From: Parasitella parasitica
Lineage: Eukaryota > Mucoromycota > Mucoromycetes > Mucorales > Mucoraceae
Direction of reading: 5' to 3'
Assembly (NCBI GenBank): GCA_025201805.1
Contig: MU619372.1
Span: 1 to 26,996 of the forward strand
Length of the DNA: 26,996 nt
Shown here: positions 1 through 10,772 of the stretch, in pieces
Numbering within the stretch: the first letter of the stretch is position 1
Layout: every line of letters begins with the position of its first letter
Notes under the pieces: generated by a model
What the model was told of the DNA's origin: nothing
Seen by the model: only the letters and a program-made list of their open reading frames with translations
The model's database searches: none
Position numbers and translations under genes: made by a program

Positions 1-106
1 CCTCTCTGATCTACGCTGTCATTCTTGTCATACTCATCCACATTATACTATTGACTTATTGATCCACAATATTCTATTTACCTAATTAAACCACATTATA
101 GGAATA

Positions 107-134
107 GTCTAGTTCACATTTCAGTGAACTAGAC
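107..134. repeat. Perfect 11-bp inverted repeat (hairpin)
   Basis: GTCTAGTTCAC at 107-117 is exactly complementary to GTGAACTAGAC at 124-134, with the 6-base spacer ATTTCA. It lies 15 bases before a TATA box. It could be a binding site for a dimeric factor or an LTR/U3 element. Only the symmetry is certain. Confidence 0.8.
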
Positions 135-148
135 AGCTCGCAAAAAAG

Positions 149-157
149 TATAAATAG
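149..157 (+). promoter_or_regulatory. TATA box candidate (TATAAATAG)
   Basis: TATAAATAG matches the canonical TATA box well and sits just downstream of the 107-134 inverted repeat. No intact gene follows on the + strand; the next coding trace is the Helitron relic from about 789. It may be an LTR promoter or a relic. Confidence 0.4.
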
Positions 158-788
158 AGGCCATTTTGACCAGCAAAGAAGTTTTTTCTTCGTCAGATCT
201 CCTCATCGAATTCCCTTATTAAATATCCCTAGCAATCTTCTTATCTTTCTCCACCACCTTTCCTTTATTAAATCATAGCCTCCTTGTTTGAAATAAACTT
301 CTGCATATCTTCTCTTAGTACTCTGTCCCTGATTATCTAATAAGGCCGTAGATCCCTGATTAAAGTCTTTGTTGCAAATCAAGAAGGTTATCTGTAACAC
401 AAATCTGTATGATTGACAAACAATAAGGTACTGTCAGATCAAAGATCAATAGCCGTGTAGTATAATAATGCATCGTACGCTGTTAAGGATATGATATTGC
501 TTTCAAATTATTCTTATCGATTAGTATCGACTAGTATTTTAAATAAGTCACCAAAAATTTATGTAGTTGTAAAAAGTATGAATAGCAGATGCAAAGTTGA
601 ATCTTTAATAAAGTAATCTCAAGTTTTCGTATCTCGTTAATTCAACATTTTATTTTATACTTTTCTTATTTTGATCTTGCAGATCTCAACATTAATAATG
701 TTTGGCACGTCTTGTCAAACATCAGAAAATGTTATTATGTGAACCAACATTGTTTAGAGCATATTTAGTTAAATAGTGCCCATATCTT

Positions 789-3110
789 ATGTCAATAAAA
801 GTCTTTTCTCTTATTACTTTTCACATAACATTTACACAAGATTTTGCTGCGCCATTTACACCGGGAAAAAAAACGCCAGAGCTATATGAAATCATTACAA
901 TAAATATAATGCATAGAACATGTGGTAAAGACATCAACAAAATCTGCTTTGCAGCCCAATGGGTGTGCGTGAATGCTCAAAAAAATTTCCAAAGGAGTGT
1001 TAGCCAGTTACTGCTATCAAAAATGATAAATATCCACTGTCTCGCAGGAGGTTGAATAGTCGCTCTCATGCGGTAAGACAACCATCAGCTCCGGATCAGG
1101 AGTTTCATCTTAAAAATCAGTGGATTGCACCTTATAATCCATACCTGTCAAAAAATACATTGCCCACATCAATGTTGAGGTATGTGGTAGCGTAAAGGCT
1201 ACACAATGCCTCAACAAATACATATAAAAAGGTTCAGTTAAAACTATCGTGGAGGTAAAATCCGCTCGATAAGGTTGAAAAATACCTAAATGGAAGGTTA
1301 TATAAGTCTTGTTGAAGCAGTCTGGAAAATACTCGAGTTCCCTATGCATGAAGAGAGCCCTTCTATTATTTTTTGCAGTTTATTCTGAAAATGATGAGGC
1401 CCTATATTTCGATCCAGAATGGGAACAAAGTTGAATCCAAGAGACACTCCCCAAAAACCATTCAACATTAATGGAATACTTTCTGTACAATGAAAAGAAT
1501 CAAGGCAAACCTGGCCTTCGTGAATACCTATTTCAAGAGTTTTCAGAACGTTCTGTTTGGCAAAGAGACAAGAAGCTCTGGAAATCTCGAGGAAACAGCA
1601 GGTTTTCAATTGGGCGCATGTATTATTGGGATCCTTCTTCCGGAGAACGGTATTATCTGCGTTTTCTTTTAACTGTTGTATGTGCCCCAACTTTGTTTGC
1701 TAATTTACACACTGTCAATGGCGTTCTGTGTGATTCGTAGAAAGAAGCATGTATGTTGATGCATTTGATTGAAGATGACCAAGAATGGTGAAGGGGCTTT
1801 CATGATGCTATTACTTTCACCTCAGGCTCTTTCCTGCGTTCTTTGCTTGATTCTTTAGTTTTGTCATCTGACATGTGGAATAACTGTTGCCTCCATTTTT
1901 GCGACAATCTTGAGCATCCTTTACATCAAAATGGTTAGTCTGTGTTACTCGACACAAATCCTGATGCTCAATTATATAACAACAATCGTCCTTTGGATTA
2001 TGGCTTGCATCTCTTGGATAACTTTTTAAAAGTTCAAGACAAATCTTCAAATGAATATCATTCACTTTTGCCCCTGTTTGACTGGAATGGCCTCAAAGAC
2101 CAAATGGGTGGAATCCAGCGCAATTCATTAATACTTGTTGAAACTTCGTATCAGCAGGAGCAAGGACCTGCAGGAACTGCCAAAATCTTTGATTATAACA
2201 CTCTCTGCAATGATTATAGAAGTCAGGCAAAAATCTTTCATGTGTCGCCTCTTTTGGTATCAGTGCTTTGCTTTTGCCTCTGGGTTGAACATCTCACATC
2301 CGCTTTGGCATCCCTCTGGAAATATTTCAAACCTCAATTTGGAATATCAGCAAAAAAAAAAGCGATTTCGCTGAGCTTGTTTAAAATATAATGCTGATTA
2401 TCTGGAATGAAGTTCCTATAGAGCATCGCAATTGCTTTGAAGCTGTTGATATAACATTTCGAGACATTTACGATTGCAATTACGACAATTATACTTTTTG
2501 TCGGTGTACCAGTTGTTCTTGGTGGGGGGCTTTGCCCAGATCCCCCTGTGGTCAGAAATGGCAACAGACCTGGCACTGTTGATGCTTTCTTGATATCTTT
2601 TAATGGCAAAACTTCCAAAACTTACTTTGACCGAAAACATGAGATTAAATAACTCTGGTCAAGCTGAAGAGAGAGATTTGCTAATTGGATTGCAAGGATG
2701 TCTTACGAAATCTCACTAACTGGAACAATCTCCTTACCTGATACATTGAAACGCACATTAGACTTACTACAAGTCGTCGAAGATGTTTATCCAAGAGCTG
2801 TCTTACAACGCCCCCCTAGAAAATAGTCTCTTTTTTAAAGAAGGAGCTATTCGAAAAACATAAATGTTGAAGCCATCAGCAAGCAAATTATCAATTTTGT
2901 AGTCGAAGGAAAGATCTATCTTCCTGCTACTGATACCATTCAATCTAACCTCACAGATCCAGCGTTGGAGAGCTCGCCAACAGAATATTCTCAAACCCTT
3001 TCAACTTCAGGAATTCCCGGTAATGTTATTACGAAACCTAAATCCTGAAAGGGGTCTATGCAACGGTACAAGGGTGATAATACTTGAAAATAAAAGAGTG
3101 TAGGATATAT
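789..3110 (+). pseudogene. Decayed Helitron Rep/helicase (mobile element relic)
   Basis: The + strand carries, in order but in shifting frames, pieces of a Helitron replicase-helicase. A TPELYEII block with a damaged HGPCG-like segment lies near 880-930. NQWIAPYNPYLS and then, one frame over, INVEVCGSVKAT and a KYIYKG motif broken by TAA lie at 1115-1230. ERSVWQRDKKLWK, IGRMYY and GERYYLRFLLTVV lie at 1545-1690, then LMHLIEDDQEW followed by a TGA. NPDAQLYNN starts near 1957. The Walker A region reads GPAGTAK (2164-2184) where the family has GPAGTGKT, and Walker B reads LIIWNE (from about 2394) where D is expected. RNGNRPGTVDAF (about 2554), MSYEISLTGTISLPD (about 2699) and NLNPERGLCNGTRV (about 3037) follow. 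Helicase motifs V/VI are absent, so the 3' end is truncated. There are several frameshifts and stops and two key ATPase residues are changed, so it is dead. The N-terminal HUH nuclease was not found. Confidence 0.88.
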
Positions 3111-4061
3111 AATTAACACTTGAAACCTTTGACATGGTCTAAAGCTTTATTATACTACAGTTTTATATTGAATAATAATTAGACTATTAAACTTCCAAAA
3201 AAAAAACTTCTTAATATCATTTTAAATCAGAAGATTTTATAAGCGAAAACAAACAGCAGATTAAATATCAGCAAAGGATATTTACCGTAAAGGCAAATGA
3301 AAGATCCTCGTTTAAATTCTTAAACGAATAAATGGTGAGCCGTTTCAAAGCTTAGGCCAAAACGATATAGTATACACAGCTTTAGTTTGATAGCCACAGT
3401 CAAATATGTATAATTTAACATCAAATCGATATCTTAATGTCTCCTCTTTATGTCATTCATCTATACAACTGTTACATTTTCCCCTGTCCTGAATTTTATA
3501 TTACGAAGCTCCTCTTGATTTGCGTCTATATTTCTAAGTTGCAGCCCTCTCCCACTCTCCTTTCCTAAAATCTATAACTTTACTATTCAATGGAGTCAAG
3601 CTGAATGTCTCATATTGACACAATCTTCATATATACCTTCGGAGAAGACAAGCTGCAATGCCTGAAAATGTTAATTGTTTCAAACAGCTTGGGTGAAACG
3701 AGCTTTGACCTCTAGGTATGTAAGACGCATCTAAAACAAACTGAATGTAGAAAAAAATTAGCATTTATTCAAAATATAAAAGTTTATGTTTAGCTGACAG
3801 GCAAGCATAAAAAATTAGGATTGTGTATTTTTTATATAAAGCTTGATTATTTACTTTCGTTTGTGCATGAGCCCTGCGATATGCAAGTAAGGGTATTGCT
3901 GCTCTATTACTTCCGAGACAGATACAGTATCCATAGCAACCAAATAAGGAGCGCCGATTCTTGTTTTTTTTTGTTGCCACAATAAAAAGAGAGGCCCAAG
4001 CATGTTACTTGCTGAATGCCTATTACCAATAGCTGCTGTTCATGTTGGAGAGAGAGCAGTT

Positions 4062-4094
4062 GGTGGTGGGTTGGGTGTCGGTGGAGGGCGGGGG
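4062..4094 (+). other. G-rich island, possible long-loop G-quadruplex
   Basis: The + strand has G runs at 4062-4063, 4065-4066, 4068-4070, 4073-4075, 4086-4088 and 4090-4094. The four runs of three or more Gs are separated by loops of 2, 10 and 1 bases. The middle loop exceeds the usual limit of 7, although it contains GG pairs. The island stands out sharply in very AT-rich DNA. Confidence 0.45.
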
Positions 4095-4606
4095 TTATTT
4101 GGTCTTGGCCGCCTACATTCTACTTTATGCAAGAAAGAATGTTTGCCAATGCTCGCCATCATTAAAGGATGGTAGTTAATTTTCAAGCAATTGGTTATGC
4201 TTTGTGCTAATGATTTCTAATTTCAATGATAGGCCAAATCAATCGTAAGTATGCTGTGTGTATTGATAGTGTTTCTTCTTTTCTTTGAATGCAATCATAA
4301 TACAAATAAACTGGTATCCCAAAATTTATATCTATAAATGTCCAATGTTGGTATAAATTTTCATGCAAATGAACTATTATCATATGTTTTACCTTTTTGA
4401 AAAAATCACTGTGTTTTGTTTCTTTCTTCCTTATGTCAAATCAAAATGGGATTGACCTACTAAAGAAAAGAAGAAATTGTGTTCTTTTTTTTTTGTATTT
4501 AAATACCTAAAATCCATTGTTTTCTCAGCAAGAAAGAGCGTTAGAATACAGTGTGACAATGCTCTCTTTCAACTGAAAAGTAATGATGGACACGTATGTC
4601 AAACAG

Positions 4607-4636
<30 letters not shown>
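4607..4636. repeat. Poly(A) tract, 30 bases
   Basis: An uninterrupted run of 30 As. It could be a simple homopolymer expansion or the tail of an old retroposed copy. No target-site duplication is evident around it. Confidence 0.9.
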
Positions 4637-4638
<2 letters not shown>

Positions 4639-6207
4639 TTGTTCATGTCATTCAATGATTGTCCTACTTACAGCAATAAAAGCCAAAAATAAACAGAGTT
4701 TTACATTCCCGAATCTGCACCATATTTGAATAAACATTTCCAGAAGACACTTGTTGACAAAGATTGTCCCGGATCAAAAATTTCAGGCACATCAACCAAC
4801 TGATTAAATCTTGCAGCAGATTCTATTGATTTTTTTTTCTATACAAATATACTTGAAACACACAAGTTTACCTTCTCAACAAAATAGACAAATGGGACAT
4901 TGACCACCATCGTATGATCAGTGGATTACCCCTTGTTGCACTTTGCCCTACCATAATTTAAAAAAAACCGCATTAGCGGGCCAAGAAAGTGAGTATTTAG
5001 GTGGTCATAGCTTCTCTGTTACTCCATCAATACTAAACAAACAAAATCTGGATTGATTCTGGAAAAAATTTGGAATATGTATAGCTTCATCAAAAAAGAT
5101 AAGTATCTCTGTTTAATCTGTGCTACTTGAAAGAACAGCTAACTTTCTTGATTATTTTGTAGCCAATTGATTTTTTCTTTGGTAATAAACTTTGCTTGTT
5201 TTGAGAACTCAAATGATGCTCTCAAAATCACAAATATAACGGCAATGCACAAAAATTTTTACATTGACGTAAGCCTATTAGTATGATGCCAGAATTTATC
5301 TATTCCGTTGAGTTATCGCTTCTTTTTTATTCCTAGAAACTCGAAATAACGGTTTACTTTATAGCGATCTAACTCGAATAAATCTAAGATGGTCTTAAAA
5401 TTCAGATTATTTCATATCAAAATATTCAAGATCGTTACGAACTATTTTGTAACAATTCCGTCTTATTACTTATTAATTGTATTCATAAGCACTTGATAAT
5501 GCTCTTGAAATGCTTTAGTGTGAGAAAATTTGTAGGGCGTATACTTTTCATTCTGGTTACATACTATTTATCATATCAATCATGAATTAAAATATCCCGC
5601 TGGTTTTATAGGGTGCATAGGCCACTATCTTTGTTTATTACAAAATAATTTGCATGTCAAATTATTCACAAATGGTCATCAAACATCGCTTTTTTTCTAT
5701 TCTCTCGAAGGTAACTAGATGAACACATATATAAATAACTTGAGGGTGATTAAAATAGGGTTTAGGATTATATATGATAAATATGTTGTACAGATTGATG
5801 CGACCAAATAAAATATACATTGAAATTTGACAGCCAGTGCTTATACCAATACCCCACTGCTTAGTTGCATAATAGTGCTTCAATTACTTAGACATCGCCA
5901 CCATCACAATCAACGAATTTTATATATATATGTATATATCAATAACGCATTTTATTCGTGTACACTCATCTTTAACATCTGGCCGTAGTAATGGGTGCAA
6001 CGGTGCATGATGATTACATTTACGGTGTCTCTAACACGCTTCTTTTGCAAGTAAATAATAAAATTGGCTATATCGATTAGTGTAAGATTAACTTGTAATC
6101 CTCATCGATGGATATATATTAACAATTAGCCGATTGTCATCATGTTGTACATGAACTCCCATTTGCAGTATAAATGCCTAGGGCATGATATTCCCTTAAA
6201 AGATTTA

Positions 6208-6222
6208 CCGATGATACATCGG
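6208..6222. repeat. Small hairpin CCGATG-ATA-CATCGG
   Basis: A perfect 6-bp stem with a 3-base loop. A further short stem, TGCC-TAG-GGCA, lies about 30 bases to the left. Function unknown. Confidence 0.5.
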
Positions 6223-6719
6223 GCATCCAACTCCACATTCGCCCTTGTCTCTCCGCGGTTGCATTGATGAAACTATTAAAATCTTTCTAATGCATTTCAC
6301 ATGGTGCACTGTACTTTTTTGCAGATTTGACTCATCTTTTGGGGAAGTGTGGTACAAACACCTGCATTTCTTTGTTCCCAATTTACGATTCAGCGGATAT
6401 TCAACGTTGTGAATGTATAAAGCACATGTTAAAAATGAGTTACTATCCTGCTGCTTCTATGATTTCTCGCATAAACTGTTATATTATGTGAAAATTACAT
6501 GTTTATTAAGAATTAATTTATGTACAAAATCAGGCAGAATGAAGAAGGACAAGTTAAAAGTTATTCAAATTGGTGGGATGAGTGTGGGCATTGTAAGCAT
6601 TGATCTTTTCTTTCCCAGAGACTTGAGATAACATGCCTTTGTCTTGCATATTCTCGTTGCCAAGTATCTTTCCTATAGTGTTCTACTATATAGGCTTAGT
6701 GTCATATACCAACTACACA

Positions 6720-9700
6720 TTAACACCTGTATATTACCTGAATTGATCCACGTCGGTGTTCACTTCTACCATTCGACAACGTGCTTTTAGTGGGAGCATC
6801 TGCATGAGGTTGTTCGTTTAATTTAATAAAGTTAACTTCACCGTTATCAGCAACATTAACAGTTCCAACAGGCTTCAATGTATGCACGTCAGGGACTCGA
6901 GCGTAATCTTGTCTTGCAGAACCAGTAGCTGCCGGATTCCCATTATTAGTGATTATGAAACCTCCATTTGGATGCTGCAGTTGCTGGACTTGGTGGCTAG
7001 GTACAGCAGAAACATTATTGGAACCAGTAGTGGAATTATTGGCAGTACCGGCTGTGGTGGCAGGCATGGAGCTATTATTTTTCTCAGTAGCCGTTAATGT
7101 TTGGTTCTTAAAAGCTTCGGCGGCAGACATGCGACGTCCATCCTTTGATTTCTTGTCGGACCTGACACTCAAACGGCGGAAAGCAGACTTGATTCCTTCG
7201 GTCAAACTTGATTTATGCTTGAGTTCGGGGTTTTGAAAATCACGAGCGCTATCTTTTACTTCATTTGGTCGAGAAGCAATTGCAATTCCAGAGCCAACAG
7301 CAGCAGCGCCGCCAGAAGCAGCGGCACCGCTAGCAGCAGTATTGTTACCAGTACCAACGGCAGGAGACGGTACAATGCTGCCATTTATGGCACGAGTGCT
7401 ACTAAAGCTATCCTTGGAACGAGCCATGTTGCCAGGGACTGGGGTGCCTGTGGAACCTGCAATGATGGGAGAAGCAAGGCCTTCAGTATCAAGGTTTTGC
7501 CTCTGGTTAGGCACAAATCCAGCAACAACAGGAGCAGGACCAGTACTACCAGATTGAGGATGCAGAGTATCATTGGCACGATCCTTTGGAGTTTGTTGAA
7601 GGTTTTCAGGAAGATCAGCCGTTTCGGTGTTGCCGGCAATGATGGGAGCAGGACCAATACTACCAGTTTGAGGATGCAATGCGTCATTAGCCGGATTCTT
7701 CGGAACTTGACCATCAAGAGTATGCATCTGCTGAGGATGAGCGTTATTATCGTTAGCAGCACCAGCTAAAGGTTTTTGATCTACAGTATGATCTAAAGGT
7801 AACGGATCGATATGTAAAGAATTATCCTGATTGTTACGAACGGCAGAATCATTAGATGTATGTTTGCTACGATCATGTTGTTGAGAGCCCAAGATTCCAC
7901 CGACAGCAGCAGCAGTGCCTGCAACAGCGGGAATGCTTTTATGAGTATCAGATGGACCAAGTCTGGGCGATTCTGCATAACGAGGAGTGCTGTTTTCAGG
8001 CGTCATACTACGAGGAGTAGTGCGATACACATCGCAAATATCATTCGTACGATAATTAATTGTTGGGTTACCAGAGCTGATCATATTTTGTGTAGCTCCT
8101 TGGGCATTAGTACGATAAACATCTCGAATATCATTTTCATAAACTGCAGTTGTAGGAGAGTAATTTTTATCAGAAATTTCATCAGAATTTACGCCTTGCG
8201 CGTTGGTACGGTACACGTCTTGAATATCATTCGGTGAAAGAGAACGTTCAGGAGTGACACCTTGAGCATTAGTCTGATAAACAGCATTGATGTTGTTTGA
8301 TTCTGGGGTGGTGATTTGACTTCTGCGGCCAGTACTAGTACTATTATGAGAACTTGTGGATTTGTTAGATCGAGCACTACTCTTGCGGTTAAGGCCAAAA
8401 AGTCCACCTGTAGCAGTACCAACCCCAGCGCCAACAGCAGCATCACTGAGGGCATTGTTGGTAGAGGAAGCATCCATGGGCGTGTGCCGATTTTGGGGAG
8501 CTACTGGAGCAGGGGCTGCGGTCTTGGGAACTTGACCCTCTTCCAAAGTTGAATCGCCCAAATCGGCTCTCTTGATAGGTTCAGTCAGTTCAATCGCTGG
8601 GACAGCGTTTGAGCCTTCAGAATGTCCAAGACCATCAGACCTAGCACCAGTGTGATCCTCGTCAATGGGTTTCTTGTCAAGCGAGTGACGACGAATAGCA
8701 TCTGCATCAATAGGTTCGCGGTTGAAGGCTGCAATACCAGCACCTGTTCCAATTGCACTGGCAGCGCCAATTGCAGCACCATCAGTGACGCGGTGAGAAC
8801 CAGCTGGGCAAGAGCCAGCAGTGATAGCATCTGAATCTATTCCCTCGGAATCATGAATGCCGCTGAAGTTCGACCCTTGATCAGTGCTGACAGGATGAGG
8901 ATTGATTGAATCAGCTCGAGTTAAATCGTTGTCCATTATAGCACAAGATTTGATGGCGTTTCTAGCATCAGAACAAGACCCTTGTTTATCGCAGTAGAAG
9001 CTAGGATTCTGACCGTGAATTGACGGCTCTTGGACATGAGCACAATGAGAGTTAGTATCATCTTCCTTTTCCTCGCAGATACAATCTTTTGTATAGAAGC
9101 AGGGATTCTGACCATGGATAGAGGGCTCGTGGGTGCAATTAGTGGCATCCTTCTTTACAGGGTTCTGGGGAAGAATATAGCCAGCATTTTGTGTGCTTGA
9201 GACATTTTTTTGAGAAGCATCAGGCCAGGCACTTGGCATCTTAGTGTCATTTAGCTCAGATGGATCAGACTGATGTTGACCGTTGGTGCCCAGTAAAACA
9301 GCTGCAGCGCCTGAAGCAACAGCTGCGGCTCCAGAGGCAACGGCAGATGCCATGCCGGACAAGCCGTTCATTCCAGTTGCATAATCATCTGTTTGCTTGT
9401 TGGTTTGATCGAGAGAACTTATCTTGCTAGAAGGCAAAGATGCTGAAATTTTTTTATCAGTGGAAAGTGCACTTCCACTAATCGGTACATTGACATTAGC
9501 AGCAGTAGACGTGGCGGATTCCGGAGAGTGTACACCTCCCAAACCAGAGACAGAAACGCCATTCTGAACACCAGAGCCGCTCCCCTCATTGTTCAATGAC
9601 TCACGTCTTTTCGTAGAACCTCTTCTTTGATTACCAGCAGATGGCAAAGTAGTGATAGAACCTCGGTGCAGTCCTGCTTGATCCAAAGTAGAGCGAGATG

Positions 9701-10160
9701 TGGCAAAGGGTTCGGTAGTATTTGAATCCCCAAAGAAAGCGACGTCTTCCTCATGGGTTGACTGGGATTTAGTTGCATACCCAGGAGGAGGAACAGCGCC
9801 AGTTGCAGTACGATCTTTGTGAGCTATCATATCGTCAGAACCACTGACAAGATCAGAGCTTTGGTTGGATCTGCCCTCTGGATTAAGAATATAGCCGCCA
9901 AAATCACTTGGGAAAACGTTGGTTGGTTCACGCTGAGGTTCAGCATGAGAAGTTTGGTCGATATGAGAAGACTCTTGCTCATGACTCTGATTGCTACTCA
10001 ATGGAGCACTTTCGACATTATTCGATCTGGATGGTCATTATGATTAACCGATGCACATTACATGTACGCCATAATATAACTACCTGTTATTATCATCAAT
10101 TTCAATATCTTGATTGTTGTTACGATTGTTGAACATTGACGCAGGATTCCAATTTACCAT
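6720..10160 (-). CDS. Large disordered repeat protein, function unknown (about 1127 aa)
   Basis: Two exons: 10160-10084 and 10026-6720, with a 57-nt intron (GTAGTT...CCAG). Exon 1 starts MVNWNPASMF; the large open frame itself has no usable upstream ATG, so this exon supplies the start. Spliced, the protein is about 1127 aa, rich in Ser, Asn, Gly and Ala, with no recognised enzyme domain. Visible order: N-terminal polar region; five Gly/Ala-rich hydrophobic stretches (about 246-271, 442-459, 554-570, 725-739, 922-944); two Cys-flanked copies of EPSIHGQNPxFY (about 326 and 359); four repeats around VYRTNAQG (about 606-697); GPAPIIAG/GPAPVVAG repeats (about 817-862); a basic segment with FRRLSVRS and GRRMSAAEAF (about 966-1000); and a C-terminus with HRRGSIQ. 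Six RRxS motifs suggest protein kinase A sites. It lies downstream of LEU2 on the same strand. A GTAATA follows the last CAG, so a final intron changing the extreme C-terminus is possible. Function and location are unknown; a membrane- or septum-associated scaffold is only a guess. Confidence 0.8.
10027..10083 (-). other. Intron of the large disordered-protein gene
   Basis: GTAGTT donor at 10083 and CCAG acceptor ending at 10027 (minus strand), 57 nt. Splicing joins AAC-AG with A-TCG and keeps the frame into the long open frame. Confidence 0.75.
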
Positions 10161-10772
10161 TTTATAAAGAGAGAAAGAAGTATTTGCATCTGTGGATCAG
10201 ATTTCGTTGATGATATAATGAAAGTCTTGAAACCTAATTAGGGTAAGCATGGGTATTACAAAGCGAATTGGTTCTGTTTCAATGTTTTAGCATGAATTTA
10301 ATTTTTTTTTTTCAAACATTGTCTGATCGAACGAACCTTACATGACAGGAGTTTCTTGTAATTAGCAATGAATATTTGTTTTGAGCTCTTTTTGCCACTA
10401 GATCAGACAAGTGCTGCTAGGAAAATCAAACCACGGTTGTATGAGCACATGATGACAAAATTTATGCAATAACTCAATGATAGCATTGTAGGCAATTGGA
10501 CAAATAGTAGAAAGGCAAATTGCATTAACGCAGATAATGTGATCGCGTGCTATGAAACTTAAAGCAAGGCTCTTCTAAACTTGCAATTAAAATACTATCA
10601 TCATTTGGTGTCTGCATGTACTTCAATTATAATCTTTGTCGCGTTTAGGATATCTAAAGATTGCCAGGCTTCAGTGTTCCATAGTGCCTCGGGCACGAGG
10701 TAACACCAATTTTTTAATACTGAAATTGAGAATGTTATACAATGAGATAGTTTTAGTTATCTAACGAAAAGC
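10161..10772. other. Intergenic: LEU2 3' side and promoter of the large gene
   Basis: About 610 bases of AT-rich DNA between the LEU2 stop and the start of the next minus-strand gene. It should hold the LEU2 terminator and the downstream gene's promoter. A pair of overlapping, mutually exclusive GC-rich stems lies at 10684-10700. I see no gene. Confidence 0.6.
10684..10700. repeat. Two overlapping alternative hairpins
   Basis: GTGCC-TCG-GGCAC (10684-10696) and CCTCG-GGCA-CGAGG (10687-10700) share bases and cannot form together. They lie about 75-90 bases past the LEU2 stop in the direction of transcription, so they would fall in the LEU2 3' UTR or just beyond. No role is established. Confidence 0.45.

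Larger units (their letters stand above)
1..788. other. AT-rich region with no intact gene
   Basis: I see no supportable coding region. The only distinct structure is the inverted repeat and TATA box at 107-157, listed separately. A T/C-rich stretch follows (about 180-350). The arrangement (hairpin, TATA box, pyrimidine-rich leader) resembles a retroelement LTR or an orphan promoter, but no primer-binding site, polypurine tract or second LTR copy was found. The DNA from about 660 to 788 may belong to the decayed Helitron to its right, but I cannot read its HUH Rep motif there. Confidence 0.5.
3111..6719. other. 3.6-kb gene-poor, AT-rich intergenic region
   Basis: Nothing here reads as a conserved gene on either strand. 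It contains a G-rich island (4062-4094), a 30-A tract (4607-4636), a tight hairpin (6208-6222), and a TGACTCA at 6328-6334 that is not near an obvious start. The small open frames are short and compositionally biased and are probably random. The right end is downstream of the large minus-strand gene and would hold its 3' UTR and poly(A) site. Confidence 0.5.

Noticed and set aside
1298-1690. 130-codon minus-strand open frame
   Set aside because: It is antisense to the Helitron helicase relic, whose + strand reading is clearly the homologous one.
4002-4175. 57-codon open frame with a Gly-rich centre
   Set aside because: Composition is explained by the G-rich island. No similarity, splice context or promoter supports a gene.
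7215-7769. 184-codon + strand open frame and other frames over 6720-10001
   Set aside because: Shadow frames of the repetitive minus-strand coding region; no independent support.
10001-10003. Start of the large disordered protein at position 10001
   Set aside because: The codon there is TTG, not ATG. The frame continues upstream to a splice acceptor and an ATG-containing first exon at 10160, which is a better model.
10692-10700. GGCACGAGG, which matches part of a common cDNA-cloning adaptor
   Set aside because: Only nine bases match and the flanks are ordinary AT-rich genomic DNA, so chance is the simplest explanation.
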